Position numbers and translations under genes: made by a program. Below, in pieces: positions 17,471 to 26,710 of a stretch of 52,927 bases of DNA. The notes under the pieces are model-generated. The model made no database searches and was not told where the DNA came from. It saw only the letters and a list, made by a program, of their open reading frames with translations. Positions within the stretch are counted from its first letter, which is position 1. The number at the start of each line of letters is the position of its first letter. Source of the stretch: Planctomycetaceae bacterium (GTDB lineage Bacteria; Planctomycetota; Planctomycetia; Planctomycetales; Planctomycetaceae); the NCBI GenBank assembly GCA_018699955.1, contig JABISG010000140.1:1-52927 (forward strand), given 5' to 3'.

Positions 17471-17992
17471 ATGCAACAGTACTCCGCCTCATGCCCTCAG
17501 TGCAGCTTTGTGCTGCAGTTCTACGACTCGTCGCTATTCGGCCGCAAAGGAAGGTGTCCGAAGTGCCGTAACAAATTCGTGCTGCATAAACCAGAAGGCA
17601 ACGAAACACAACCGGATCCGATACTGCCAACACCTGCAAAGCCGGAGCAAGAAGAGAAGGCGAAACCGACGGACAAGAGTACCCCCGAACCGGCAAAGAA
17701 TACTGCGACCGCTGCTGCAGAAAAGGCCACGGCCGAAAAAGAGCAGCCTTGGGAAATGAGCATGAATAGTGGCTTGGGAGTTCGACGGCCGACGTTGCCA
17801 CCTCGGTGGGTCTTCCCGAATGTTCTTTCCATTTCCACACTGCTGGTGATCGCAGTCGGCGCAGCCGTTGGAACGGGGGCAGCCACAATGCTTCTGAAGA
17901 ACTGTCCGCCGTCATTGCTGGCATCAGCAGCCGCGATCGGCGGAACAATCGCCGTCGGCTTTTGCGTCCGCAAGAACGATCCGCCTCGCTAG
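17471..17992 (+). CDS. Small zinc-ribbon membrane protein
   Basis: The 173-residue protein starts with a zinc-ribbon finger, CPQC (8-11) and CPKC (29-32), of the kind often seen at the N-terminus of planctomycete membrane proteins. It continues with a Lys/Glu/Pro/Ala-rich linker and ends with two hydrophobic helices and a short basic tail. A GTG at 17459 could add four residues; the ATG is preferred. It starts 33 bases after the decaheme stop and is followed directly by the terminator, so it is the last gene of the redox run. An assembly or regulatory role is possible, but nothing in the sequence shows it. Confidence 0.7.
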   Translation: MQQYSASCPQCSFVLQFYDSSLFGRKGRCPKCRNKFVLHKPEGNETQPDPILPTPAKPEQEEKAKPTDKSTPEPAKNTATAAAEKATAEKEQPWEMSMNSGLGVRRPTLPPRWVFPNVLSISTLLVIAVGAAVGTGAATMLLKNCPPSLLASAAAIGGTIAVGFCVRKNDPPR

Positions 17993-17994
17993 GA

Positions 17995-18034
17995 AGCCAG
18001 ATGCACGGTGATCACCGTGCATCTGGCTGTTTTT
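17995..18034 (+). terminator. Rho-independent terminator closing the redox operon
   Basis: A perfect 34-base palindrome (17995-18028), starting AGCCAGATGCACGGTG and symmetrical about GATC, is followed by GTTTTT. It begins two bases after the stop codon of the zinc-ribbon gene and separates this rightward run from glpD on the other strand. Because it is self-complementary it forms an unusually long stem. Confidence 0.9.
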
Positions 18035-18063
18035 GAGTATCGAAGTATAGGCACACGCAATCT

Positions 18064-19800
18064 TCAACCGTCGTTGGTCGTCAGCTGTGGCGTCCGCAAA
18101 GTCACCCGTTTGCCGAAGAGTTCGCCCAGCCGCTCAACCGACGCCGTGACCGCGTGGGCCGCGGTGTCTGGATCGATCCGCCCTGCGTTTTCGAGGCAGT
18201 CTGCGAGTTGCTGCAAATCCTCGACCGACAAATCCGGATCGAACAGCAGCATCAATCGTCGTTCGAGCAGATCATCCAGCGTTGAAACCCATTCCCGCGC
18301 GATCACCCGCCGCACGAACGACAGCGGCAAACCGCAACCGACAATCCGGTCATCGTTCTCATCTCTCGTCTCCGCCAACGCCTCGCGTGTCCCGCTGCCG
18401 CACAACGCCCAAATCGATTGAATGGTTGTCAGCTCGGTCCGAAATTCCGCAGCCAATCGTTGTTGCTCGTGCAACAGGGAATCTTGATCGACCGGATAGT
18501 TCTCTCCGCCTGGGACGATGCGCTCGCGTGAGGTAATGATTGGCGAAAGCCGCAAACGTTCGGCGAGTAACGCAACAACGTCTTCAGCCAGCGCGCGACA
18601 AGTTGTCAACTTGCCGCCGACCAAGGTCAACACCGACACCGCTCCTTGCTCGTTCCATTCGATCGCATGACCCCGCGGTATCGCAGCGGCAGTGTCATCG
18701 GGCCGATACGGCAGCGGCCGCACGCCGGCATAATGCATGTCGATATCATCCGCCATCAGCCCAACCTCTGGAAACAAATCGTTGACCAGTTCAAGCAAGT
18801 ATTCCAACTCATCTGCCGACGCGACGGCTCGTTCCGGCCGATCATCGAATCGCACGTCGGTCGTGCCAATCAATACACTCGCCCCGAACGGCAGCACGAA
18901 CACCGGCCGTCCGTCGTCAGCCTCGGCATAAACTCCGCCCTCGCCAATTGCGGCTTTCAGTTGCGGATGACGCGTGAGAAAATGGCTGCCCTTTGTGCCT
19001 CCGAATAGTTGTGGTGACGGCTGATTCAGCTCGCCCAATGTCAGATCGCCCCAGGCACCGGTGGCATTAACGATCAACGATGGCTGAATCGTTTCGGCAG
19101 CCGCTTCCGTGTCGAGAATCGATTTCAGGCGGACGGCATCGCCTTGCAGTTCGGCACGGTGGTACGTCAGCACACGGAATTCGATTTCCTTCTCATCAGC
19201 CAATTGCCGCGCATCTTCCAGCAACGCCACGACAAATCGTTCGGGGTAGAGCATTTGACCGTCGGAATACGCGCATTGCCAGCGGTACACTTCGGAGTTC
19301 ACCTGTGGGATGCCATCGGCTGCCATAGAGATGATGCGCGGTCGCTCAAACTCCCCGTCTCCCGCAAAGCGGTCGTACAACCACAATCCAATCCGAATCA
19401 GCCACAACCCGCGCGGTCCTGCACAAAATTGTGAAGCAAGAAACCGGCGCATTCCGGGCCATCGTTCGGCTCCCAGAAAACGCAGCAGCGAACCAATCCA
19501 GCCACCGCTTCGCCGCGAGACGGGAATGTGCAATCGCAGCGGCGAGACGAATTGCGGCGCAAGCCGATGTAGCCGCCCGCGCTCAACCAGCGATTCGCGC
19601 ACGAGGGCGAAGTCGCCGTACTCCAGATACCGCAGCCCACCGTGAATCAAACGCGACGACCGCGATGTCGCACCACAGGCAATGTCCTGCGCTTCGACCA
19701 GACAGACCGGCACCCCGTTCAGCAGCAATTCGCGGGCGACGGCGGCGCCGTTGATTCCCCCGCCCAGAATCAGAACCGGTTCTCGTTTCTCCTCAGTCAT
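18064..19800 (-). CDS. glpD: FAD-dependent glycerol-3-phosphate dehydrogenase
   Basis: The predicted protein is 578 residues from ATG 19800; an in-frame ATG at 19869 would add 23 residues ahead of the FAD fold, which begins at once after 19800. The enzyme oxidises glycerol-3-phosphate to dihydroxyacetone phosphate and passes electrons to quinone at the membrane. It shows the FAD fold LILGGGINGAAVARELLLNG, the family block ATSRSSRLIHGGLRYLE, the GTTDVRFD segment (usually GTTDT in the family) and the C-terminal GGKLTTCR block followed by a helical domain. Glycerol kinase lies about 5 kb away on the other strand, so the pathway is present but not in one operon. Recognition is firm. Confidence 0.93.
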   Translation of the reverse strand: MTEEKREPVLILGGGINGAAVARELLLNGVPVCLVEAQDIACGATSRSSRLIHGGLRYLEYGDFALVRESLVERGRLHRLAPQFVSPLRLHIPVSRRSGGWIGSLLRFLGAERWPGMRRFLASQFCAGPRGLWLIRIGLWLYDRFAGDGEFERPRIISMAADGIPQVNSEVYRWQCAYSDGQMLYPERFVVALLEDARQLADEKEIEFRVLTYHRAELQGDAVRLKSILDTEAAAETIQPSLIVNATGAWGDLTLGELNQPSPQLFGGTKGSHFLTRHPQLKAAIGEGGVYAEADDGRPVFVLPFGASVLIGTTDVRFDDRPERAVASADELEYLLELVNDLFPEVGLMADDIDMHYAGVRPLPYRPDDTAAAIPRGHAIEWNEQGAVSVLTLVGGKLTTCRALAEDVVALLAERLRLSPIITSRERIVPGGENYPVDQDSLLHEQQRLAAEFRTELTTIQSIWALCGSGTREALAETRDENDDRIVGCGLPLSFVRRVIAREWVSTLDDLLERRLMLLFDPDLSVEDLQQLADCLENAGRIDPDTAAHAVTASVERLGELFGKRVTLRTPQLTTNDG

Positions 19801-19927
19801 GCCGGAATTGTAGCAGCCCCCGGCAATTCGCTCACAGACCGGTTTTGAAGCGGCACAAATCATTGACACTCGAATTGGTCACATCACGTCTCAAAGCCCG
19901 CAGGCTGCGGCCCGAGGGACCAAACCC

Positions 19928-20392
19928 TCACGGCTTGAAAACCATAATGTGGCGATCTTCGTGCGGGCGATAAAACCCAACGACCGTCTCGCGCACCTCA
20001 AATCCGAAGCCACGGTACAACGCGACGGCGTGTTCGTTGGCCGGATCGACGGTCAGCAGAACGGACGTCTTGGCGCGACTGAGCGCCTCGTTCATCAACG
20101 CCGTCCCAATTCCCAGACCGCGGCAGAGCGGATGGACCATGATCTTGTGCAGAAAAGTCTCACCTTCCGCGGTGGGAAACATCACCAGCCCACCGGCAAT
20201 GTCGTCGGTGTCCGGAAGCGGTGTTTGTTCTGCCGCCCGCACGACGAGCAGCGTCCCGTGATCGCGCCAAACGCGCCAGATGTGCTCCCCATCGGGAATG
20301 AACGTCTCCGGCGCAGCCGGCCAGGCGATTCGATCGAGCGCAGCGACTCCAAGAAAATCGGTCGGCTGTGCGTTTTCAACAACGTGTGACAT
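19928..20392 (-). CDS. GNAT-family N-acetyltransferase
   Basis: The 154-residue protein carries the acetyl-CoA pyrophosphate loop in VHPLCRGLGIGTALM and the later ANEHAVALYRGFGF block of the GNAT fold. ATG 20392 is chosen over the frame opening at 20431 because family homology begins right after it. The substrate could be an amino group of a protein N-terminus, an amino acid or an antibiotic; nothing decides. Downstream on this strand are two short GC hairpins (19898-19910 and 19914-19929) that may weakly terminate it. It is probably a single-gene unit between glpD and the MtfA-like gene. Confidence 0.8.
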   Translation of the reverse strand: MSHVVENAQPTDFLGVAALDRIAWPAAPETFIPDGEHIWRVWRDHGTLLVVRAAEQTPLPDTDDIAGGLVMFPTAEGETFLHKIMVHPLCRGLGIGTALMNEALSRAKTSVLLTVDPANEHAVALYRGFGFEVRETVVGFYRPHEDRHIMVFKP

Positions 20393-20467
20393 ATTTGGCT
20401 GTCTGTAAGAAACAACGTGAAAGCGACGCAAACAAATCTGGCGAGCGGTGGGTGTCAGCCCACTGAT

Positions 20468-21244
20468 TCAACCACTCATTCGCGCCGCTGTGTCTTGCCT
20501 ATAGAAATCCCGCAACAGATTGTACAACCGAACGTGCCTGTTCTGAAGCTGCAACGCTTGTTCGAAGAAGCACTCGGTGGCGACGGCGAAAAACTCCGCC
20601 GGACTGGTGGCACCGTAATCATCCAGCAACGTCGCGCGGCCATGCTGTGTGTCATCAATCAAACGATGATACTCAGCCACCATCACATCATTCCAGTTGC
20701 GGTATTCGCTCGAGTCTTTCAGCGGCGGCGTTCCATCGACGTGGAAATTCAGCATGTCCAGCACGTGGGCAAATTCGTGCAGCACGACATTGTGGCCGTC
20801 GTGCGGATGTGCCACGTCTCGCTGAATGCTCGACCACGACAGGATGACCGGCCCTCGCTGCCACGCCTCGCCGAGCCGCACACCCAACGTTTCCGAAACG
20901 ACACCACCGGGCAAATGCGTCTTCCCCTCCGCGACATACTGCTCCGGATAAATCAGCACCGTCTGCGGATCGTCAAGAATCAGCCCGCCAAAACCGAGCG
21001 TCAGCAAACAAGCATGCCCGGCAATCGTCACCCGCATCTCGTCATCGACCACCAATCCCTTGCAGCCCTCCCAGTACTTCTCGTTGACAAACACCTGCAC
21101 CAATTGCCGTAACTTCTGGCGTTCGTCGTCTGTCAGCCGGGGGTAATGCCAAACGTATCGCTGCAGCAACGCCTCCCATTCCTCCGGAAACGGTCGGGCC
21201 AATATCCGTCGCCGTCGCCAGTTCCGCCACCAGGTCATGATCAT
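20468..21244 (-). CDS. mtfA: MtfA-like zinc peptidase
   Basis: The 258-residue cytoplasmic protein has the gluzincin motif HEFAH (156-160) with the third ligand in PAEFFA (E217), and the family N-terminus with FPEEWEALLQR. In Escherichia coli MtfA is a peptidase that binds the repressor Mlc and tunes the glucose PTS. No Mlc or PTS gene is nearby, so the regulatory partner here is unknown. A second ATG six bases downstream could be the true start. The stop lies 12 bases from the next gene on this strand, so it may be co-transcribed with the sulfatase upstream of it. Confidence 0.85.
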   Translation of the reverse strand: MIMTWWRNWRRRRILARPFPEEWEALLQRYVWHYPRLTDDERQKLRQLVQVFVNEKYWEGCKGLVVDDEMRVTIAGHACLLTLGFGGLILDDPQTVLIYPEQYVAEGKTHLPGGVVSETLGVRLGEAWQRGPVILSWSSIQRDVAHPHDGHNVVLHEFAHVLDMLNFHVDGTPPLKDSSEYRNWNDVMVAEYHRLIDDTQHGRATLLDDYGATSPAEFFAVATECFFEQALQLQNRHVRLYNLLRDFYRQDTAARMSG

Positions 21245-21256
21245 TGCTGTATCGAC

Positions 21257-22714
21257 TCACTTCTTCTTCGGCGTCGGTCGCGGGCGGCGTTTCCACAGGT
21301 GTGACTTTTCTGGATCGTAGTCGGCATTCTTCGTTGGCATGCGGGCGCCGACCGACTTACGCCAAGTTACGAGTTTCGCATGCATTGTCTTGGCCTTTTC
21401 GGGCATTTTGTCGGCGAGGTTTTTCGTCTCGCCGATGTCCTTGGTCAAGTTGTACAGCTCAAGCCGGCCGTCGTCGAAGTACTCGATGAGTTTATAATCG
21501 CCCGAACGCACCGCGCCGGCGGGTGAGGTGTGGTGATAGTGCGGGTAATGCCAGAAGATGGCGTCGCGGTCGATGCTACTCGATTGCGTGAGCAACGGCA
21601 GCAGGCTGACACCATCGACGTTGTGCGTGACTTTCTTCTTCAGCCCGGCGACGTCGATCATGGTTGGTACAAAATCGACGCTTGAAACGACTTCCGTGCA
21701 TTCGCTGCCGGCCGCAATTTTCCCCGGCCAACGGGCAATCAACGGCTCGCGGATGCCCCCTTCATACAGTGTTCCCTTTTCGGCTCGCAGCGGCGTGTTG
21801 AGCATCACTTCAGTCCCCTTGCCGTCAAACCGCTTGAGCAGTCCGCCGTTGTCGGAAAAGAAAATCAACAGCGTGTTGTCGGCCAGTTTGAGTTCATCCA
21901 GCGTTTGCACAATTCGCCCCAGACTTTGATCGATGTGTTCGACCATCGCCGCGTAGGTCGGATTGTTGATTCGGCCGGCCGGCTTGGGTTGTTTCTTTTC
22001 GTATTTTTCGACGAGTTTCTGTTTCGCTTCCAGCGGAATATGCACTGCGTAATGCGATAGATACAACACAAACCGCTCATCGCGATGGTCCGACATGAAC
22101 CGCTCGGCTCGTCGCGTGAGAAACTCTCCGAGGTATTCTCTTTCGCGCGGCCGGTCATCACCCTTCAATTGCGGCTGTGCTGTGAAACGGAAGTTGGGAG
22201 CGAAATGACGGCCGCCGGTGACCACGAATTCGTCGAACCCCTGCGAGTCGGGATTGTGCGTGCTTCCGCCCAAATGCCATTTGCCAAACGAACCGGAAAC
22301 GTATCCCCCCTGGGCAAGCGCCTCGGCAAAGGTGATCTCCGCGTGCGGCAGTGCAAGGTTCATTTTGGGAACAACCAGTTTCTCCCACGGTCGCCAATGG
22401 CCGGGAATGAAGTCGGTCAAGTTCAGCGTCGCCGGATATTTTCCCGTCATAATGCTCGCACGGGTGGGCGAACAAACCGGGCAGGCGGCGTAGGCATTGG
22501 TGAAACGCATGCCCTGTTTCGCCAAACGGTTGATGTTCGGCGTCTCGTGAAACGAGTTGCCGTAACAGTTTGGATCGCTCCAACCCATGTCATCGACGAG
22601 AAAGAACACGATATTCGGTGGCCCATCGGCGGCGTTCGCAGCAGTTAGCCCGAACGCATGGCATACGTAGAGGGGCAACAGGATTGCGATAGCACGGAAT
22701 GAAGATGTCGGCAT
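21257..22714 (-). CDS. Secreted type I sulfatase
   Basis: The 485-residue protein has a signal peptide (about 5-28, ending ANAAD). Calcium-binding aspartates are in LVDDMGW (41-42). The formylglycine site CSPTR at 81-85 follows the CxPxR rule, with RASIMTG after it, and the later LIFFSDNGG metal block is present. It would hydrolyse sulfate esters, probably on algal or other polysaccharides, after maturation by a formylglycine-generating enzyme that is not encoded here. A second sulfatase gene is 123 bases upstream on the same strand. Substrate class is unknown. The C-terminus ends in a basic RRPRPTPKKK tail. Confidence 0.92.
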   Translation of the reverse strand: MPTSSFRAIAILLPLYVCHAFGLTAANAADGPPNIVFFLVDDMGWSDPNCYGNSFHETPNINRLAKQGMRFTNAYAACPVCSPTRASIMTGKYPATLNLTDFIPGHWRPWEKLVVPKMNLALPHAEITFAEALAQGGYVSGSFGKWHLGGSTHNPDSQGFDEFVVTGGRHFAPNFRFTAQPQLKGDDRPREREYLGEFLTRRAERFMSDHRDERFVLYLSHYAVHIPLEAKQKLVEKYEKKQPKPAGRINNPTYAAMVEHIDQSLGRIVQTLDELKLADNTLLIFFSDNGGLLKRFDGKGTEVMLNTPLRAEKGTLYEGGIREPLIARWPGKIAAGSECTEVVSSVDFVPTMIDVAGLKKKVTHNVDGVSLLPLLTQSSSIDRDAIFWHYPHYHHTSPAGAVRSGDYKLIEYFDDGRLELYNLTKDIGETKNLADKMPEKAKTMHAKLVTWRKSVGARMPTKNADYDPEKSHLWKRRPRPTPKKK

Positions 22715-22810
22715 GATGTCCTCTGTTTCTCATCGGCCCGGCGCACTGTGCCGCGTCGGATGATTGGTTGATTGAATGGTCGTTCGCGACGCAGAGCGTC
22801 GAAGACTTGC

Positions 22811-22833
22811 GTTCCCACGCGGAACGTGGGAAC
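22811..22833. repeat. Perfect 9-bp hairpin repeat after the second sulfatase
   Basis: GTTCCCACG (22811-22819) and CGTGGGAAC (22825-22833) pair perfectly around a five-base loop, four bases beyond the sulfatase stop at 22838 on the minus strand. This hairpin sequence recurs in planctomycete genomes. It may act as a terminator or mRNA end for the minus-strand gene. A shorter related stem, CCGTGGGA/TCCCACGG, forms the terminator at 30550. Confidence 0.7.
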
Positions 22834-22837
22834 GAGG

Positions 22838-24589
22838 TCATTGCTGCTTGTTCTTGTTCCTGCGCTCTCTCCGATGCTGCTGCAACTCTTTCCAAGGGAC
22901 GACGCGTGCGCGGGCGGCCCATGCGTCGTATTGGGCGGTCATGTGCTTCAACATCTCCGGGTTCTTCGTTGCGAGATTGTTCAACTCGGTTCGGTCGGCT
23001 CGCATGTCGTACAGTTCCCACTCACCGGGGAACTGCGAAACCAGTTTCCAACGGCCCTCGCGGACGGCGCGATTTCCTTCGTGTTCCCAAAAGATCGGAT
23101 TGCGATTGATCGACTTCGCGCCGCCGAGCAACGGCTGCAGACTTGCTCCTTCCAGCGGTGTGATTCTGCGGTCGCCGACAGCCTTGGGGTAGTCGGCTTC
23201 TGCGACATCGACACAGGTCGCCATGATATCGATGAGGTGGCTGGGCTGGCTGTTGAGTTTGCCCGTTTGCTCGATAGCCGCCGGCCAATGTGCAATGAGC
23301 GGCGTTGAGATGCCGCCTTCGTGAACCCAGTGTTTGTAGCGGCGGAACGGCGTGTTCGACACGTTGGCCCAACCCTGACCGTAGGCGATGTACGTGTCGG
23401 CCGGACCCGGCATCGCGCCCGGGCCCATCACCAACGGAAACCCGTCGCGCGTTTGCCGCGGGATCATTGCCCGTTGCAATTCGCCAGCCGGCATGATGGC
23501 GAACGGCGCTATTGCGGGGCGTGTCTTCACGTTTCCGCGCGGCCTGCGTCCCAGTGTTTCCGCACAACCGCCATTATCCTGCAGGAACAGAATCAGCGTG
23601 TTGTCGAGCTGCTTCTGTGATTCGAGCGAAGCCACAATCCGGCCGATGCCCTGATCCATGTTATCGACCATCGCCGCATAGACTTCCATGCAGCGGACCT
23701 CCCAATCTCTGTTTTTGACGGTGTCCCAATTGCCGACCGTTTCAGTCATCTTCCAACCGTCGGACAGCAGACCCAGTTTTTTCATCTTGGCGTATCGCGC
23801 CTTTCGAATGGCGGCGTAACCCGTGTCGTACTTGCCGCGATATTTGGCAATGTCTTTCTCCAACGCGTGCATCGGCCAATGGGCGGCGGTGTAGGCGACG
23901 TACAAAAAGAATGGCTTGTCATCTTTTTTCTTGTCTGCCTTACTGCTCTTTTTGGCATGTTCGGTGATGAACCGAACCGCGTGATCGCTGATGGCGTCGG
24001 TGTAATAATACGTCTCGGGTTTGTATTCGGGATCGGCGGCAGGAGAGATCTGTGTGTTGTCGCGCGTCAGCGAATTCGGATCGTAGAAACTTCCCGCACC
24101 ATGAATCGTGCCGTAGAAGCGGTCGAACCCGCGTTGCAGCGGCCAGTTGTTCTTCGGCCCATCGGGAGCCGTCGATTTCGTAACGTGCCACTTGCCGGCC
24201 ATGTAAGTGGAGTAACCGGCCGGCCGCAGTGCTTCGGCAATGGTGACCGATGTGCGGTTGAGGTTGCCACGATATCCGGGCAACTCGTCGTCACCCATCA
24301 TGTGACCGACGCCCGCCTGATGCGAATACAAACCGGTCAGCAATGCCGCCCGCGTCGGACAGCAACGACCCGTGTTGTAAAACTGTGTGAACTGCAACCC
24401 GCCCGCCGCCAGTTTGTCGAGGTTTGGTGTCTGAATTTCACCGCCGTAACAGCCAATGTCCGAGAAGCCCATGTCGTCGGCCATGATAAGAATGATGTTC
24501 GGCCGAGTCGCCGCCGTCGCCGCGGCGCTGAACGCGAAGCAGCACAACAAACCACAGACGGCTGCACACAGGGAATCTCGATTGGTCAT
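22838..24589 (-). CDS. Secreted type I sulfatase (arylsulfatase A-like)
   Basis: The 583-residue protein has a signal peptide rich in Cys and Ala (about 6-27). Metal ligands are in MADDMGFSD (37-45). The formylglycine site CCPTR (76-80) is followed by RAALLTG, and LFLQDNGG is the second metal block. The length and a YNTGRCCPTRA context fit the arylsulfatase A group that is expanded in planctomycetes. The C-terminus is Gln/Arg/Lys-rich. It lies upstream of the other sulfatase on the same strand, with a hairpin between them, so the two may be expressed separately. The substrate is unknown; desulfation of polysaccharides is inferred from the family. Confidence 0.92.
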   Translation of the reverse strand: MTNRDSLCAAVCGLLCCFAFSAAATAATRPNIILIMADDMGFSDIGCYGGEIQTPNLDKLAAGGLQFTQFYNTGRCCPTRAALLTGLYSHQAGVGHMMGDDELPGYRGNLNRTSVTIAEALRPAGYSTYMAGKWHVTKSTAPDGPKNNWPLQRGFDRFYGTIHGAGSFYDPNSLTRDNTQISPAADPEYKPETYYYTDAISDHAVRFITEHAKKSSKADKKKDDKPFFLYVAYTAAHWPMHALEKDIAKYRGKYDTGYAAIRKARYAKMKKLGLLSDGWKMTETVGNWDTVKNRDWEVRCMEVYAAMVDNMDQGIGRIVASLESQKQLDNTLILFLQDNGGCAETLGRRPRGNVKTRPAIAPFAIMPAGELQRAMIPRQTRDGFPLVMGPGAMPGPADTYIAYGQGWANVSNTPFRRYKHWVHEGGISTPLIAHWPAAIEQTGKLNSQPSHLIDIMATCVDVAEADYPKAVGDRRITPLEGASLQPLLGGAKSINRNPIFWEHEGNRAVREGRWKLVSQFPGEWELYDMRADRTELNNLATKNPEMLKHMTAQYDAWAARARVVPWKELQQHRRERRNKNKQQ

Positions 24590-24768
24590 GTTCTCTACCT
24601 TTTGCGAAGGAAACGCTGACGTGGCACGTCTCCCAGTATTGCGCAGAAAACCGGCACCGTCAAACCGACACCGTCAAACCGGATGACTCACCAATCGACG
24701 AATTCAAGCCGGCCTGATACGATTCACGCCAACCCACCCCTCACAACACAAACCGGAATGGGCATTCC

Positions 24769-26259
24769 ATGTCGAACTATGTTTTGGCGCTCGATCAAGG
24801 CACAACTTCCAGCCGTGCAATTCTCTTCGGTCATGACGGCCGCCCGGTCGCATCGGCACAGCAGGAGTTCGAGCAGATTTTCCCACAACCGGGACACGTC
24901 GAGCACGATCCGGAAGCCATCTGGACAACCCAACGGGACGTCGCCCGACTCGCAATGGAACAAGCCGGCGCCACGGCAGCCGACATTGCTGCCGTTGGAA
25001 TTACGAACCAACGCGAGACAACCATCCTCTGGGATCGCAACACGGGCAAACCGGTTGCCAACGCCATTGTGTGGCAAAGCCGCGTAACCGCCGACATCTG
25101 CGAGCGACTGAAAGCCGACGGGACCGAAGAGACCTTTCGCGAAAAGACGGGACTGGTTGTCGATGCGTATTTCTCAGGAACGAAGATCAAGCATCTGCTC
25201 GACACCATCGACGGCCTGCGCAAACGGGCCGAACGGGGCGACATCCTGTTCGGCACGGTCGATACGTTTCTCATCTGGCGGCTGACCGGCGGAAAATGTC
25301 ACGTCACCGATTACAGTAACGCCAGCCGCACATTGCTGTTCAACATCCACACCCTCCAGTGGGACGACGAACTGCTGTCGCTGCTCGATGTTCCCCGCTG
25401 CATGCTGCCCGAAGTGCGACCGTCGAGCGAACTCTACGGCGAAACCGAATCCGACCTGTTCGGCGGATCGATTCCCATTGCCGGCGATGCGGGCGATCAG
25501 CAGGCGGCGACATTCGGCCAGGGCTGCTTTGAACCCGGCACGGCGAAGAACACCTACGGCACCGGGTGTTTCATGCTGCTCAACACGGGCGAAAAACCGG
25601 TCGCGTCCAACAACGGCCTGCTCACCACCATCGGCTGGGGGAAGGACGGCAAGGTCACCTATTGCCTGGAAGGTTCGGTGTTTGTCGCCGGTGCGGTCGT
25701 GCAATGGTTACGTGACGGATTGAAGATTATCGACAGCGCGCCGGAAATCGAAAAATTAGCCGCCGAGGTTCCCGATTCCGGCGGCACCTTGCTGGTACCC
25801 GCCTTTGTCGGACTGGGCGCACCCTATTGGAATCAGGGAGCGCGCGGCACGCTGGTCGGCATCACCCGCGGCACCACACGGGCACACATCGCACGGGCGG
25901 CCCTCGATTCGATGGCCTTCCAATCCCGCGACGTTCTCGATGCGATGCAGCAGGACGCCGACGTGAAGTTGCAAACGCTCAAAGTCGATGGTGGCGCCTC
26001 GGCCAACAACCTGCTGATGCAGTTTCAATCCGACCTGTTAGGAGTCAACATCCAACGCCCCGTCGTGCAGGAAACAACCGCGCTCGGTGCCGCGTATCTG
26101 GCCGGATTAGCCGTCGGTTTCTGGGAAGACGAAAACGACGTCACAAACAACTGGGCGCTCGACCGCGAGTTCACCCCGGCAATGGATACTTCAGCGGCCG
26201 ACAAACTCCACAGCCGTTGGAAAGACGCCGTGCAGCGCTCGTTGGATTGGGAGGTATGA
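24769..26259 (+). CDS. glpK: Glycerol kinase
   Basis: The 496-residue FGGY-family kinase phosphorylates glycerol with ATP. It has the N-terminal DQGTTSSRAILF phosphate loop, the glycerol-contact block TNQRETT, and the second-half blocks GDAGDQQAA, YGTGCFMLLNTG and KVDGGASANN. The length is typical. It is divergent from the sulfatase gene. The gap before it (24590-24768) has a short 14-base-period duplication of ACCGTCAAACCG (24656-24681). With glpD at 18064-19800 it completes conversion of glycerol to dihydroxyacetone phosphate. A glycerol facilitator was not seen in this window. Confidence 0.96.
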   Translation: MSNYVLALDQGTTSSRAILFGHDGRPVASAQQEFEQIFPQPGHVEHDPEAIWTTQRDVARLAMEQAGATAADIAAVGITNQRETTILWDRNTGKPVANAIVWQSRVTADICERLKADGTEETFREKTGLVVDAYFSGTKIKHLLDTIDGLRKRAERGDILFGTVDTFLIWRLTGGKCHVTDYSNASRTLLFNIHTLQWDDELLSLLDVPRCMLPEVRPSSELYGETESDLFGGSIPIAGDAGDQQAATFGQGCFEPGTAKNTYGTGCFMLLNTGEKPVASNNGLLTTIGWGKDGKVTYCLEGSVFVAGAVVQWLRDGLKIIDSAPEIEKLAAEVPDSGGTLLVPAFVGLGAPYWNQGARGTLVGITRGTTRAHIARAALDSMAFQSRDVLDAMQQDADVKLQTLKVDGGASANNLLMQFQSDLLGVNIQRPVVQETTALGAAYLAGLAVGFWEDENDVTNNWALDREFTPAMDTSAADKLHSRWKDAVQRSLDWEV

Positions 26260-26346
26260 GCAAATCGATAGATCGCCGCGCTATTTTCAATTGTCCCGAA
26301 GGGACACAACGCAACATGACAACGCACGTTTGGATAATCTACGAAA

Positions 26347-26688
26347 ATGAAAATCTACCACAACCCCCGTTGCAGCAAGAGTCGCCAGACTCTGCAGCGA
26401 ATTGCAGATGCCGGTGCCCGGCCGGAGGTGATTGAGTATCTGAAGACGCCGCCGACGGCGGAGGAACTGGACGGCGTGTTGAAAACACTCGGGCTGGAGC
26501 CGCGAGAGTTGATGCGGACGAAGGAGACGGTCTACAAGGAACTCGGCCTGGCAGGCCAGGAACTTTCGCGGGCCGAGGCGATACAGGTGATGATTGAGAA
26601 CCCGATTCTGATCGAACGGCCGATTGTGGTTGACGGCAGCAAGGCAATTATTGGCCGCCCGCCGGAGAATGTGGACGAGTTGTTGTGA
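26347..26688 (+). CDS. ArsC/Spx-family reductase, arsenate reductase-like
   Basis: The 113-residue thioredoxin-fold protein has the active-site sequence NPRCSKSRQT (C9) and the RPIVVDG and IGRPPENV blocks of the glutaredoxin-linked arsenate reductase family (ArsC/YfgD type). It would reduce arsenate or act on a related thiol substrate. No ars operon genes are nearby, so arsenic resistance is not proven. It sits 87 bases after glpK, with a small TGTCCC-GAA-GGGACA hairpin (26292-26306) between them, and ends shortly before a long inverted repeat. Confidence 0.85.
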   Translation: MKIYHNPRCSKSRQTLQRIADAGARPEVIEYLKTPPTAEELDGVLKTLGLEPRELMRTKETVYKELGLAGQELSRAEAIQVMIENPILIERPIVVDGSKAIIGRPPENVDELL

Positions 26689-26710
26689 GATTCAGTCTTA
26701 TCGGGAATGA

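Noticed and set aside
22590..23021. Minus-strand frame containing SFPRSAWER
   Set aside because: That peptide is the translation of the GTTCCCACG hairpin repeat, and the rest lies over the sulfatase in another frame.
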